Source of the DNA: Marasmius tenuissimus
Taxonomy: Eukaryota > Basidiomycota > Agaricomycetes > Agaricales > Marasmiaceae
Length of the DNA: 64,000 nucleotides
Direction: 5' to 3'
Assembly (NCBI GenBank): GCA_029532415.1
Contig: JAQOTA010000054.1
Span: 310,001-374,000 of the forward strand
A program made the translations under genes and the position numbers. This document shows, in pieces, positions 47,223-59,418 of this stretch. Positions within the stretch are counted from its first letter, which is position 1. The number at the start of each line of letters is the position of its first letter. The notes under the pieces are model-generated. The model saw nothing but the letters and a program-made list of their open reading frames with translations. It was not told the DNA's origin and made no database searches.

Positions 47223-49080
47223 ATGATTTGGTGCAATTTTCACAAAAGCGAAGGTTGGTACAGATACTTCAATAGGAAAATGAAGATTTGACATAGGATA
47301 GTGGCGCTGGCTTTTTTATCGATGACTCCCCCGGAGTTCCCGTCATTGTCTTTGAGGACGGTACTAATTCAATGATTGTTTTGTCGGCTCAACTGACGAA
47401 GCAATTGATAGCCCTCATCCCACTTGCTAATGTCATGAAGGCCCACAATTACTCTCGGTTGATGATGTTCTACATCGACTATCGTCTACAGGTATGTGTG
47501 TGTGTGAATCCTCTATTTCATTCAAGCTCCCTCCTGAATGTCTCTTCTCTCCCGCTGTATAAGAGCCAACCTGATGATTACAGCAACATTTGGATCAACC
47601 CTAGGACTGGGGAGATATGGTCTGGAATTCCAGGTCCGAGGTTAGACTACACATGGGAAGCTTTCCCTATCCCTCGGGAAAGGCTTTCACCACCACTTTC
47701 TATTGAATACTATGGCGACAGCACAGAAATGGTCAACTATCTGAAGCGATGCTTCACAGATAAGATATTTCTGTCGAGCTGTTATTTGATCCATCGCCAC
47801 GGCAAGGTGAATTGGCTCGGGCTCAATGCACGTTTGAAACTATTGCCTGGATCTGCAGTATCTCTGTCGGAAAATGCGGTTATTGCGTGGTCTAGGAATC
47901 CCTCAGAGCACGACCGGGACAAAGTTTGGACGTGCAAAAGTGCCACCCAACCGGAGAGATTCCGCAGCAGTGAACAAAAGATGAATGACGGAACTCAGCG
48001 GTAAGCCACCAGTATGTGTCTGAAGAGGAAGGGGAATGTAACTTGCTTTGATAGATATTGCATTCCCATCAGTTTTGAGGGCTGGAATATGTGTAAATTC
48101 CACTTCACATATGTGCCAGCACATGACTGGTTTCACCACGCTGCTGCGGCGTGGCTATCTCAAGCACAGAGTATCCTGAGACAGACCCATCGTCGAACAT
48201 TGGAAGATGTCGGTATGTCCATCGGTTGATGTATGGCTATCCTACGCTAAGTTGCCACAGCCATCATCTACAGTGTGGAGATTGTTATATCAATGGACTA
48301 CGACCGTCAAGTATTGTATAGCAGAGATCGACGGGACGATAGGATGATCCAGACCGGCTCAGTTTTCCTGTTTATAACTCCGCCTCCCAAAAGCTGGGGT
48401 ATAAAGGACATGGTTTCCTGGATGTCAAATCCCGAGGACATACTCTTCTGGTCATTCGACGAGAATGGATCTACTCGATTGTCAGACTTGGAGCGGCAGG
48501 AGCAGGGTTTTCCCCGTCCATTGATATCACTCACCCCTCTCGCTCAGACATTGCGTCAGCAAATGTACTCATCCACCGTTACTTGGCAGGAGAGTAAAGA
48601 TTTCGACCCAACGACAAGGGAATTTTCGCAGCATCTTTGTTACCCCGCCATGGAAGTCTCCCGAGAGTTTGCTGGCCGTCAGGAATACGCCCCCGAAATT
48701 ACAATAAACTCGGCTGAAGGCCACCGCGTGTCCTATACAGGTAACGACTGTATAAATCACCACATGTTCCGATCTTCAAAGGCGCGGAATCATCCTCGGA
48801 TTGCGATATCACACAACGACGATTTAGTGCCACTCTTACAAACTCCAAAGTCCGTGAGTCTTTGAATTTACCAAGGGGAAATAGTATCATCTACTCACGG
48901 AGGCGTGCAGGACAGCGAATCTTGGCCGACTCCCCAAGAGTTTATCGACAGGCTCGAACGCAATTTTGACTTCATTGAATCAGATGGTACTGTACTTTCG
49001 ATTCCTCTCTCAGTCAACCAACACTCAACATTCGATTAGGTGTCATATACACGCAACGGAAGATTTCGAATGGGTTGTAA
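47223..49080 (+). CDS. Conserved fungal orphan protein (complete paralogue of the left-edge gene)
   Basis: Function unknown. Proposed exons: 47223-47257, 47302-47491, 47564-48000, 48055-48212, 48261-48853, 48911-48986 and 49040-49080; about 509 aa. From exon 4 onward the exon borders and phases match those of the gene at 42-1221, which fixes the 3' model. The first exon is less certain; an ATG at 47372 is an alternative start. Conserved features include a NIWINPRTGEIWSGIPGP segment near residues 80-100, WLSQAQSILRQ, SVFLFITPPP and TPQEFIDRL. No signal peptide, membrane helix or known domain. Against the left-edge copy identity is moderate, so this is an older duplication than the ICMT copies 7 and 8. 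Confidence 0.75.
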
Positions 49081-50055
49081 GCCAGTGGAATTATCGAGAT
49101 TAAAACCTGCCTCAGCGAAAATATCAATTACTGTCTCAGACTGTATGCTGTATGTAATAGGCCTTGTACCAATCCTACCCGAATGTGTTGAGGTATCCAA
49201 TTCAAAACTGGCAGTCCGCAAGTGGGTTCGTATGTCGTGAGAGTGCTAGCTTCTGCTAGACATCAGACAGAGAGAGCTAAAAGTCGTGCCGGGACTATCA
49301 CACCTGAGACTCCCGAGTCATTCTGATGAGGAGCATGGTAAAGGAGAGAAGACCTTAGCATATGAATATAAAAACAAGTCGCTTGAATGTGTCGAGGCAA
49401 ATTATTGAGCCTTTGACCTGGACTGACGTCGAGCAGAGCGATTTGAGGCCCAGAGGCGAACAAAAGTCGCTGCTACTTGATAGGGTGCACTGAACGTGAT
49501 ATGGAGCCGCGATGCGGACCATCGACAAGAACGAAGAAGTTTCTCTTTGTGAGTTTCTGACTTCCAGTGGCATCCGGTACACACCGAATTACGGGTACGA
49601 GGGAGATCGAAGGTACTATCCGATCGTTCGGTAGTAACATTGTTACCAGAACTACTCGGTGGTCAATTTGCCGTCACTCCGGGGTGCACTGAGTCGAGAC
49701 ATTGCGGTGGTGGCGGTGGGAGGTCGGACGTTCCTAGTAACAAACAGTTTCCATCGATGTTGACGAGTGTAGTGATGGCATTGACGCACTATACAATGTA
49801 TTGATAGAGGAGAGGAGCCACGAAGGAAGGTGAAGTGATTCGCATTGCTTCAAACATGGCTGTCGCTGCAGGGAGAGGCATCTTTGGCGATGTGCAAGCC
49901 CCTAGTCCATAAATACGATGCGGGTATGCAGAATACAGCTGAGAGCAACGAAGAACTCACCTTTCTTGATATGCCAAATCCATACCAGATCTCCGTGCAC
50001 CCTCTTCTTGATTCTTCCCGCAGCTATCGAACCCCTGTCCACATCCGGTCCATGT
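49081..50055. other. Intergenic region, nothing identified
   Basis: Only short frames on both strands; no repeat or paralogue noticed. Confidence 0.4.
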
Positions 50056-50430
50056 TTATTTTAGATAATATCTACCCAGGGCGGGAGTAATCTTCGTCGT
50101 TCGTAACCGACCGTCGTGTATTTGTTGGGTTGCTTTTCGCTCGAGAATAGACGAGGCGTGACACGGAGAAGGTGGGCCATTCACCAGCCAGTGCTTGCTC
50201 TCTTCTAGACTGCGAACACCATCCATGGACGAATCGTAGTCAGGAAAAAAGCAAGTAGGCGAGCACTTCATATATTCACTGACACTAGTATTCTCGGGGG
50301 ACTCCTGGATCCTGGTATCAGAACCGAGGCGATGGATTGAGGGAAAAAGTGGACTCAGCACACCAGCTACCAGTCCAATCCCCAGGATAATCGATAAACC
50401 CTTAGACTTCCGCGGGGCAGGGCACTCCAT
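50056..50430 (-). CDS. Candidate short membrane-anchored protein or fragment
   Basis: A 124-codon frame starting with ATG at 50430. Residues about 11-30 are hydrophobic (LSIILGIGLVAGVLSPLF) after a Lys/Arg-containing N-terminus, like a signal anchor. The rest is polar with a few Cys and no known motif. It ends 58 bp from the start of the kinase 2 fragment in the opposite direction and could be a gene broken by the arrival of that duplication. Low confidence that it is expressed. Confidence 0.3.
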   Translation of the reverse strand: MECPAPRKSKGLSIILGIGLVAGVLSPLFPSIHRLGSDTRIQESPENTSVSEYMKCSPTCFFPDYDSSMDGVRSLEESKHWLVNGPPSPCHASSILERKATQQIHDGRLRTTKITPALGRYYLK

Positions 50431-50487
50431 GCTTTCATGAACCGGTTACCAACTTACCATGATAGATGACCCGGTTCCTTTGAAATT

Positions 50488-51520
50488 GGTTTGCTATTGT
50501 TCCCTTTCTTTGACGAATGATGCGCTCATACCTTTGGTAACACAGCTGCTTACCCTCGAACCACCCTTCGCGAACCAAACGGAAGCTGGCGTTATACTGG
50601 CGGTGGTGTCTCGCAGTCGCCCTAAACGTTCCAAAGATTCAGGATGGTGCACGGACGAGCTATGGGACCTTGTCGAGCGGTGTTGGGCGCATGAGCCCCA
50701 TACGCGACCCAAGGCAGACGACGTTCTTAGGAAGCTAGAGGATGTGTCGACCTCGTTGCGTATCTCTTCGTTCAAGCCTCCTTCGATATATACCTCTTCT
50801 TTTGTCACCTCTCCGACACCTAAAGATCATATCTATGGTAGTTTGGAGCCCGTGTCACCATCACTGAAGGAAGCTGAGCTTCCTACCTGGACCAGGCACG
50901 ACAAGGACCTGTTTTCGGATCTCCTCGAGCCATACGACGTCCCCATATCTCCGGTTCCCTCTCTTCCCCTTGTACCTCCAATATCACTACCTTCCCTTTC
51001 CACGGGCAATGGTTCACCCTCGCTTCGATCTCCGAACCCTGCTCTCGAAGTCACGACTGCTCCTTCTGCACCCAAATGCAAGGTGTTGAAGCTCAAAGAG
51101 CTGTGGTCGACACCGACCCGTACAAAACATACCGGAAGGCACGCTGGAGTGGGCTCCAACACACTCAATCTATCCCCTCGTAAACGGCCTACTTCGAGAG
51201 GAAGTACCATCAGTGGTGGAAGTGATAGTGACGAGAACAGTCATTCTGTGTCTGGGTCTGGATATCGAATTGGTACTTCTTAACCTACTCCAATGTGTAC
51301 TCGGGCCCGAGCGCGGGCTTGAAGACGTATTGGGAACGGGAATGGGGATGAGAATGGAGATCTCGGTGGAAAGGGTGGTGGTGGTGGCAAGGCTCAAGGA
51401 AAGGCATGTTTGTTTTCATTCCTTCTCGGAAAGCCTCGACTCAATGATATGGTCTTGATTTTCAACAGCCCGAAGCCACACCAACTCGAGGAACGAAAGA
51501 ATCGGAAGTTTTGAGAGGGA
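50488..51520 (+). pseudogene. TKL kinase 2, 5'-truncated fragment
   Basis: Homologous to kinase 1 only from inside its intron 6 (GGTTTGCTATTGTTCC at 50488 matches 41544 onward), through the last kinase exon (from about 50548) and its Ser/Pro-rich tail. It lacks the ATP-binding lobe and the catalytic loop. The copied intron sequence shows that it arose by DNA-level duplication rather than by retroposition. It keeps the original frame where kinase 1 has its deletion, but has a stop (TAA, 51281-51283) and a GC in place of the next donor (near 51402). Cannot encode an active kinase. Confidence 0.85.
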
Positions 51521-51599
51521 GGGCTGCTCAGACGTGAATGATTTTGTCGGAATCGGAGCGAATCTGCAAGGAAATATATTATCCATGGTTTTGCAAGCT

Positions 51600-52100
51600 A
51601 TTGAATGTCTTTAGCGGCAACATTTCTGCGAAGTAGAGCAATATCAATACCCCTTGTGGATCAAATTCCTTCATTTTGACTTTAGAATATCGCGCAGCCT
51701 GATGTGATGTCGGTATATATGGTGCTGTGAAAGACACAAGTCAATAGAAACGGTGCTTTAGTTAAATCTGGAGTTTGAGTTGCAGAGGAGTTGGGTATCG
51801 GAGTTATTTGCGAAGTCTGGCCGCGGAAGTTGGGCGTTAAGGTACAAGGAGGACGGACATGTCACAGCCACAATAATTTTCCTCATGTCTCACGTGCGCC
51901 AGTCCTTACTCATCAACCTCAGCCTGAACTACCATCACTGTCAGCCCGTCATCGCGGGCAACGACGAGCTCAACACCCTCCTCATCTATTCGAACGTTCT
52001 TAATGCTCAATATGATACAAGATTGATATGGTAAGTCTGTATCGCCCCATTGTTCTCTTCGTATCCAAATTGTCTTCTCACTTCTGGCTTGATTCCGCTC
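51600..52100 (+). repeat. Repeat family B, copy 3 (gene remnant upstream of kinase 3)
   Basis: Related to 39530-40100 and 35150-35700. Retains GGCAACGACGAGCTCAACA and a donor-like ATATG|GTAAGT near 52031. The following exon-like piece is broken (TCTCTAAGTG replaces the open TTCTATATTG of the other copies). It sits at the same relative position before kinase 3 as copy 2 before kinase 1. Confidence 0.55.
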
Positions 52101-52503
52101 TCTAAGTGATCTACCCGCCAATTTCGTTCCTATGCCCTCCGACATCCTCCCGGCTGCTAGAGACTCGTGATCGTCCTGGATGGCTATTGTATGCTAGTAC
52201 CCTGAATTCTTCGCGGATGACGCGTTTATACGCATCTCTGTGTGTCGAGGACGCGACGACGACACGCACAGCCCGGTCGAGCACTGCACTATCTACTGGT
52301 TATGTAGCCCACGGCGTAACTCCGGTGAGCTTTGACATTTTTCCTGTTCCAAATTACATTGCTGAAGCGTCATTCATCCCGACATGAAGTGGTCGACGTG
52401 GGTTGTTATGAACTCGACGTACCAATACAACACAGCATGGACCATACAGCACCATCACAGTCGCATATGTATTGGAAGCTGTTAACACTTACATCTTACT
52501 ACC

Positions 52504-54317
52504 ATGGACCTCGAAGCCCTTCGAGAGGCCCTCCACGAATCGGACATCGAGAATGTGCTGGGTGAGCTTGCGAAAGTGAGTTCGGTGTCGGTTTTGGATT
52601 ATCTGCAGAATGTGAGTGGAATGCACGATGTACGGTTATAGATACCAATCTCACAGCTTTATGTCGCAGGAAGCTGACCTTACGGTCGACAAAAACTACC
52701 GAAAATGGTGCATACAATGCCTTTGCGAGACCGCCAGACGTTACCAAGCGCTGCCCCCAAAACTGTTTCTGCGTGATATTGAGAAAGAGCAGAGCTCATG
52801 GCCTTTACGTGGGGGAGGGTTTGCGGTATGTGTATTGTACAGTCATTTGAACAGACGACCTACTCCTCCGTGCTAGGACATCTGGAAGGGTAGATCAACG
52901 AGCAATGGGAGGTCTCTGTGTCTGAAGGTGTTGAGAATGTTCGCCGAGAGTGATGAAGTCAGGAAGAAGAAAACAAATCTGTGCGGCCTCCGTTCTCTCC
53001 CCTTCGCTCAGTTGTACTGACCCTCTTGAACCAGGAATTCTGCCACGAAGCTCTACTTTGGAGACAGCTCGACCATTCGAACATTCTTCCCTTCCTAGGC
53101 GTCAACGTTGAGCTATTTGCTCCAGGATTCTGCCTGGTGTTGCCATGGATGGAAAACGGAGACATCTTGAGCTATCTAAAGCATCATCCCACACACGACC
53201 GCCTCAAATCGGTGCGAATCTCCCTTTGCGTTGTTGCTGATGTTTCGTACTCAATGGAGGCCATCAGCTACACGAAATAGCTGCGGGAGTGGAATACCTA
53301 CACTCTCACGAGCCGACCATCGTCCATGCTGATATTCGTGGGGTAAGTTCCTCCTCTTGTTCCTCTGAGTACAACCCTTGACTTTCAATGCGACATCACA
53401 GGCCAACATACTCGTAACGGACGATCTCACTTGTGCTCTAGCTGACTTTGGGCTAGCCATCGCAATGGAGGCAAAGATCATGCCCACCTCCTCGGGAAGC
53501 GGTATGAAGGGGTCTATTCGCTGGTTACCGTCCGAGGTCATCTTTGCCGACCGAAACGCGAGGGAAAAGCCTTCAAGGGACGGTTATGCATTTGGGTGTA
53601 CGATGCTAGAGGTAGGTCTCGGTTCGACATTCGTGCCTCAGCGTCTACACATTCTAATCTTCGCCTATTCGCGGTCAGCTAATCACTCTCCAACCACCCT
53701 TTACGATTCAAATGACAGATCCGGGTGTCATACTTGCTGTTATATCTGGCTGTCGACCTCCGCGCCCTGAAGGTTCTCAGTGCTCAGACGAGCTTTGGGA
53801 CCTGGTGCAACAGTGCTGGGCGCATGATCCTCGGATGCGGCCGAGTGCTGGAAAGATTCTCAGGATGCTGGAACACATGTCGACATGCGTGCCGCCCTCC
53901 TCCTTTGAGCCACATTTGATGGCTGCAACTGTCCTTGCGAACTATACGGAGCCCGAGGCTCCTATACACAATGGGTTGGAGCTCGAGTCTTCCCAATTCT
54001 CCAATATGGTTACCACAACGACTACTTCCCCCTCTCTTCGTCTCATATCGGCGCCGGTGTCTTTCGCATCCTCACCGGGCCAGGAGCAATCATGCGTACT
54101 TCGGAGTACTACAGCTCGAGCTGATTCTTACGATTCTCGGCGCCGAGATAAACCAAGACTTGATGAGCTATGGTCCGTTCCAACGCGTCGGAAAGGGTCT
54201 CGGAAGCGGACTAGCAAGGCAGAGACGAAGGGGGGTTTGGAGGAGGCATCGAGCTCTGAAATGGACAACTTGCCGCCTCGCATGCGTTTTCGTTCGAGAG
54301 CAGCCAACAGTTTTTAG
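52504..54317 (+). CDS. TKL-type protein kinase 3 (damaged donor site)
   Basis: Paralogue of kinase 1 with the same seven-exon layout: 52504-52611, 52670-52825, 52877-52975 (see below), 53035-53211, 53268-53342, 53402-53611 and 53679-54317; up to 487 aa. The donor expected after 52975 reads AA instead of GT. A GTCAGG six codons earlier (52958) would splice in frame and lose a basic VRKKKT segment; otherwise the gene is broken. Catalytic Lys, HAD-Asp, Asn and DFG remain. The APE-like motif is WLPSEV instead of WLAPEV, and DVYAFG is DGYAFG. The Ser/Thr-rich tail ends in a basic region (RRKGSRKR). Function as a kinase is uncertain; it may be a pseudokinase or a recent pseudogene. Confidence 0.65.
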
Positions 54318-56394
54318 CGGTCGTCCTAAACGACTGTCATCTTCCTCTGATAGCTTTGGATTGAACTGCCCCCATAAAACCTGGGTACATGCCCAGATTT
54401 CATCTTATAGGGTCCTGTTCAGAGTCTCAGACGGCACGGGGGGTGTTCCTCGTCAATCTGGCGCTTTTTTCCTCCTTATTTTTATTGCGACCTCTATTCT
54501 CGAAGGCAAAGCAAATGAATGTGTCATGAAGGTACTTGCATCATGTGTCAGTCAGAGGTGATCGAGGCGAGACTCGAGAGAAGGGTCTTGCGACTTCGTC
54601 TTCTTGCGTCAACGGCCTATGAGATGCACCAAAAGACAATAAAGCAATCGTGAAGGCCATCCCAGCCATGTAGTTAGCTCTGTGATACAACAGGGAGATA
54701 GCCACACCCTGCTGTGAGAACCTGGTCATGTTGATAATGTAATTGTGCATATCCCTCGCGGGTATTGCGTGATGTACCAGGTCAGCTACAAAACAAGACA
54801 ACCGGTACTAAGCACGTAGTGCTAGTAAACTAGGTCCTCTGCGCGTAATTTCTGAAATTCCTCGTACCATAAAACCCAGTCGTAGATCACCAATACTACC
54901 ATTTCCTTTCCCTCCAGTCCATGAGATGCCGGAAGTACCACATCCAAAAGGCTTGTGTACGGGCATGGCTTGGAGACGGAGGGATCCTCTTTTAGGTGGG
55001 CTGTCTGTTTCATGATTACAATTGACTTTAATGAGGACAACGGATGCGATTAAAGGATTGGGCAGTCGCCCCGCGACGCTTGTAATGACAGCATTCACCA
55101 ATCCATCCGAAAGGTGGTCACAATGCCAAAGCTATACGAAAGAGATCCACCCGTAGGCTTGCTATTATTGTCCAACCCGAGAATCGAAGCTCGAGGGTTT
55201 CTCTGGAAAGAGGAGACAGTGAGCAGTACTTCCAGTCCCCTGACAACGAATAGTCACCGGGCAAGGTTCGAGGGGTTCGTCCAAGATCGTGTCTCGGTGG
55301 TGAGTAGGACATGGGTTACAAGTCGGTTCACCCGTGTCAGAACGCCTGGGATCGTAATGATGATAGTTTACAACGACAGCTGGTATCCGCAAAAGCGATA
55401 TGAATGAGGGAAACAGAGATAGATAATGTTCTGAGACGGCTGGTCGTTCGGGGGGAACACAAGAACCTGGGTTTGAAGAAATTGCTTAGCTCACTAGGGA
55501 GCAGGAGATAGGATGAGGTAGGAGGCTGGAGAGCAATCGAGAGGCCTTGTAACGAGTGAGAGGACCAAAAAAGCTTTCCGACACCGACAAGCAGTCGTCC
55601 CGGATGCGGAAGTCGGACGGGGGCCTAAAACCACGGAGTGTAGATTGCGATGGGGTGTGTGCAAGAGCACCCTGACCGCGCGATACTGGACCACCAGTGA
55701 GACTACTTGCGCCTGGGCAGCTCGTAGCAAAACAGAGGTAATCGGAGGTATGATGATGACGAATCACTCCAATGAGTGCCTCCAGTACGGCAAAACTCGT
55801 CCATCCCGTCGGACTGACGCCCCTGCCAGTGACAATTTCCCCGTTTCCCAGGCCAGTTCTCGCCCTTGCAATTTGTGATGAGAAGTCCCAACTACGCTTT
55901 GCTCGTATACATAGGGCGGCGACGTAAAACGAGCCCAGAGGTGCACTGAGCCTGATCCGAGAGGTAGGAAGGTAGAACGAGACGGAGTGAAGCAGTGCCG
56001 GTGATGGCGACGAACATGCTCTGACGATGAGGGTGAGGGTAGGAGGGGATGACGATGGATTGCACAGGGATTCCCAGTCGCCCCGTTCGCCCAAAGACGG
56101 GAAAGAGCGGAAAGGTTGAAACCAGCAAAAAGGGACGAAAATGCGTGGCGGAGAGCGTCGAGAGGTGGGATGACGATGTCTGTGAATGGATAATATATGG
56201 TAGACCACGGAAATGAGCTAGACGGAAGGTCGGCCGCCAAGAACCGGGAAATAGGGTTTAGAGATGGGTTGCTGGTGATGCTTCGAATCGTTGAGGAGCT
56301 CGTGAGGGAAAGAATACTAGAAAGAATAATAGAAAGCTCACTCGCATGAGGTGGTGATTGTAGGCCAAGGAAGTCAGATGAAAACGAAGGGCTG
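54318..56394. other. Unresolved region, possible decayed minus-strand gene
   Basis: Several minus-strand frames are open, including two overlapping ones of about 240 codons (55486-56208 and 55764-56498), rich in Ser, Pro, Arg and Cys without any motif. Around 54822-55040 a minus-strand frame with LVIYDWVLWYEEF vaguely resembles the start of agaricomycete multi-pass DUF6533 proteins, but no following helices are consistent. I cannot support a gene model. Confidence 0.3.
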
Positions 56395-56640
56395 AACCAG
56401 GGAAAGAGATACGAGCGGCAGTAAACCCGCTTCAAACACTTTCGAGTCCACCTCAAACATCTCTGAATCCACATCAAACACCTCTGAATCCACATCAAAC
56501 ATATCCGAGGCCACAGTTACCTACGACTACCCCTCGAAACGCGCCTCAATCCCTCCCGTGAAATATCCGAAACATCGACCGAATGGGTGGAGCCGCCGTC
56601 TATGTTCACCAATTTCATTTTTCTATATCTACAACCTGCG
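56395..56640 (-). repeat. Dispersed repeat A, copy 2
   Basis: Reverse complement of 26957-27165. On the minus strand it reads through three repeats of Val-Asp-Ser-Glu/Lys-Val/Met-Phe and is preceded by an open segment with VNIDGGSTHSVDVSDIS. The coding reading is uninterrupted in both copies over the repeat itself, which argues for a former exon. Confidence 0.6.
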
Positions 56641-57660
56641 AAATGTGTGCCAACCTTTTCGCAAAGAGCTTTAACGAACGGACAAGCGGCGGTACTGGTG
56701 GGCGACACCTCGGGCTCTGTGGGAGATGAAATTGTACGAGAAACGGTCTAAAGGCATCTGTTATGATGGCTAGCGCCGTTGGCTGACTCTCTACGAGCAT
56801 GAGAGTCATCCTCAAAAGCAAGTCAACGGGTTGTCAACACAGGCCCAAACACCTAAAATGAATATACGGCATACTATTGCTGTCCCTGGTCTCCTCGAAA
56901 GTAATATCTCCACCTGTATTTCCGACTCCAACGAGTTCGCATTCCCTTCCCGACGACAGATGTCCCATACAGCCTGCATAGTTTGGTGTGTCCACCATGG
57001 CCAACGGTAAGAGGAGGAACCCGTGAGTGGGAGGCCAAGAATAACCTGGAACGTCACTCTGCATCCTGGGCGTGTCTCCGGTGGGTGGTCATCGGAGTAG
57101 CAATACCAAAACCGTCGATGAGAACAGCTGTTCTGACCCAACGACGAAGTCTCGAAGCCGTCCAGACAGGGTGTTATAGAGATACGGTAGTGAGGTCCGG
57201 GGGTAGTCAAAATAGTCGCTGTGGGTTCGTATAGGGTGTTAATTGAGGGTTTCGTTTTAATGCACAGAATGAACGGGCTTGAAACGGGGACTTGTAAGTC
57301 CGGATGTTACTTGGAAATCAGGAGATTGTACGTACTAGTGGCCTCTCCATGGCCGAAAGACTACCTTTTAGCCTTCCAAGATTCAGTAGCTCCAATCTTC
57401 AATTGATCTCTGGCAACAATGTTGCAGGGCACTCGCCGTCATTGAATAGTGCACTGCTTCGGCGCAAGAGCAGCTGCACCCAAATTGAGAGGATGAATTT
57501 TCGGACCGAGAATGTAATAAAGCAGCGATGTACCATCGTCTGTTAACGAGAAACGGTATTGAAATTTTAATTCTGATTGACCAGTGAGTAACCAGTCAAA
57601 GTCAGCACTGGATCTGCAAGTGTAAATACAGAGTCAAAAAAATGAAAAGAGCCAACACTA
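56641..57660. other. Unresolved region
   Basis: Minus-strand frames at 56812-57210 are open with splice-like borders (CATTTTAG near 56850), but I could not join them into a consistent protein. No motif recognised. Confidence 0.3.
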
Positions 57661-57703
57661 CACTCACAATTCCGCTATGTCACCTCTTCAACCTCTCCTC
57701 GTA

Positions 57704-57990
57704 TCACCATTGACCCTTCGCCTCGTGAAGGTTCAAATCTTCAAAGCACGCAGTGAAATGGTTCTTCGAGGCCCAATGGTTCATCTTCATAGGATTCAGC
57801 GTAGCAGTATTAGCTCGGAACAGGCATTCTGTCGCTGCTAATATGACACATTCAAAGGGAAGAAACGTTAGAAATTCAAGCGCGACGATATCGCGAATCT
57901 TCAATCTCACCTAGCATACAGCACCAGAGCTCTTCAACCACTTCCTCCTCGTCCGCCCAGAACATCAAAACTTTTTTCCCATATATATAG
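57704..57990 (-). CDS. 3' exons of an unrecognised gene
   Basis: Two exons, 57911-57990 and 57704-57837, separated by a 73-nt GT-AG intron (donor CTAG|GTGAG, acceptor ATATTAG). Joined they give about 70 codons with a natural composition: an acidic segment FWADEEEVVEELW, then MKMNHWASKNHF, ending at TGA (57704-57706). The upstream exon has an acceptor TTTGTAG but no convincing preceding exon, so the gene is either 5'-truncated or has an exon I could not place. The family is not recognised. Confidence 0.4.
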
Positions 57991-59112
57991 CTACAAAAGC
58001 ATAAAAAATCAGTCAGAGTACTCGCTTTGATATGCGAGGTAAGAATTCGACGTACTGATCTTGGAGACTGACTGAGGGCCTTTCGGTGAGTTCACGAGGT
58101 AATAGAAAAAGAATGAGAGAACAGGTTAAACAAGGTAGACTTCCAGAACAAGTCGACGAAGTTTTGCGAACGAGGTGGTGGTGGTCACTGGTATGAGGCC
58201 AAGTTGGAGCGGAGATTGAAATTTACGGTAAGTCGCCCACCGCCAGTCATTGTCAAGGCTGGAACCCCGAACCTCCTCCCTCCATTTCGTGTCTCGACTC
58301 GAGGTTGAATCTGCCTGACCGCCTCTCGAGCTTACTGGGAGAGTCTTCTTTGCTTGGAGTTTGTCAATCTGTCATAGTGTTCCCACCGGCTGCGCGATGA
58401 ACTCAAACCGAACTTCGACCAGAGCCTCCAATTACGAAGGCTAGAAACTCGTTAATTCTCGTAGCTCTCAGTGGGGTTATAGCTCTGACAAAGCTCTGAT
58501 TCCAAATAGGACTGGCTGGGAAGTGACTCTGATGTTCATTACGGTCTATGGATCTATCTACCGGTGTGGCGTCGTTGCGCTGGTTGTGTGATGGTCTTAA
58601 ATGGAGAGATCGCATACAGCAATTGATCCCCCACCCTGTCATATGTTCCTCTATACGAGTCACCAGAATCAACCAGGAAGGAGATCAACCTGATTCTCCT
58701 GTCCGCATCATCATTATCATGATGGGTTCCAGGGCGTGGAAACTTGCCCACTGCAGTGCGTTTGCAATGTGGTTGTTGGTGGCTGCCCACCGTGGGGCGG
58801 GACCAGATTGGTCAGCTTCAAGATTTTGAAAGTGGCCTAGAATTATGGAAACAGCTAGAAAGGTCCCAACTACATCTTCAAAAGCCCACTGCTGCCCTAA
58901 TCAACCGCTACTTATTTGCACTCGCCCTACCCTAACCACCATCAAAAAATAAGATGAAGTGCCCTTCGCAGAACCTGACTTGCTGCTTTCCTCTCGTCAC
59001 AGAACCACACGTACTTAGCTCCGTACGTCCTATCATATGTTTGAGTATGGGTACTCACTAAAGTCGAATGATATTGGTGGTGATAGGTCGTGTCGATTTT
59101 CTACGGTAACAC
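57991..59112. other. Gene-poor region
   Basis: Short frames only (for example minus 58554-58790); no motif or repeat recognised. Confidence 0.4.
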
Positions 59113-59418
59113 GATAGCTTCGCCGACCCAACTTTGCGATATCTGATCGCCCTCCCGGGGATCTACACGGTTCTCTACCCAATATACATGTATATCCTTC
59201 TCACCCGCAAGCGCAATTCGTATCGCGCTCATGGTATTCTGATCACGGCGCTGTACATCATTGCCACCGTCGGATTTGGACTCGGGTGTATTTTGTATAA
59301 GTCCAATGCAAACGGGCCCTCTTTACGTACACAAGTGACCTTCCGGTCTTTTGGAATCAAAAGAGACAAGATTGGGCTAGCCTGGAAGATGAGCAGTGGT
59401 CGACAATGTAACTTTTGA
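59113..59418 (+). pseudogene. Fragment of a multi-pass membrane protein
   Basis: An open segment following an AG near 59117 encodes two hydrophobic helices separated by a basic loop (IALPGIYTVLYPIYMYILL, then TRKRNSYRAHG, then ILITALYIIATVGFGLG). This helix-loop-helix with a final ATVGFG resembles the second and third helices of the uncharacterised seven-helix proteins common in agaricomycetes. Nothing upstream or downstream completes the protein, so it is probably a remnant. No start codon is supported. Confidence 0.4.

Noticed and set aside
55486..56498. Two overlapping minus-strand frames of about 240 codons each
   Set aside because: They overlap each other in different phases, are rich in Ser, Pro, Arg and Cys, and carry no motif, membrane pattern or paralogue; probably chance in GC-rich sequence.
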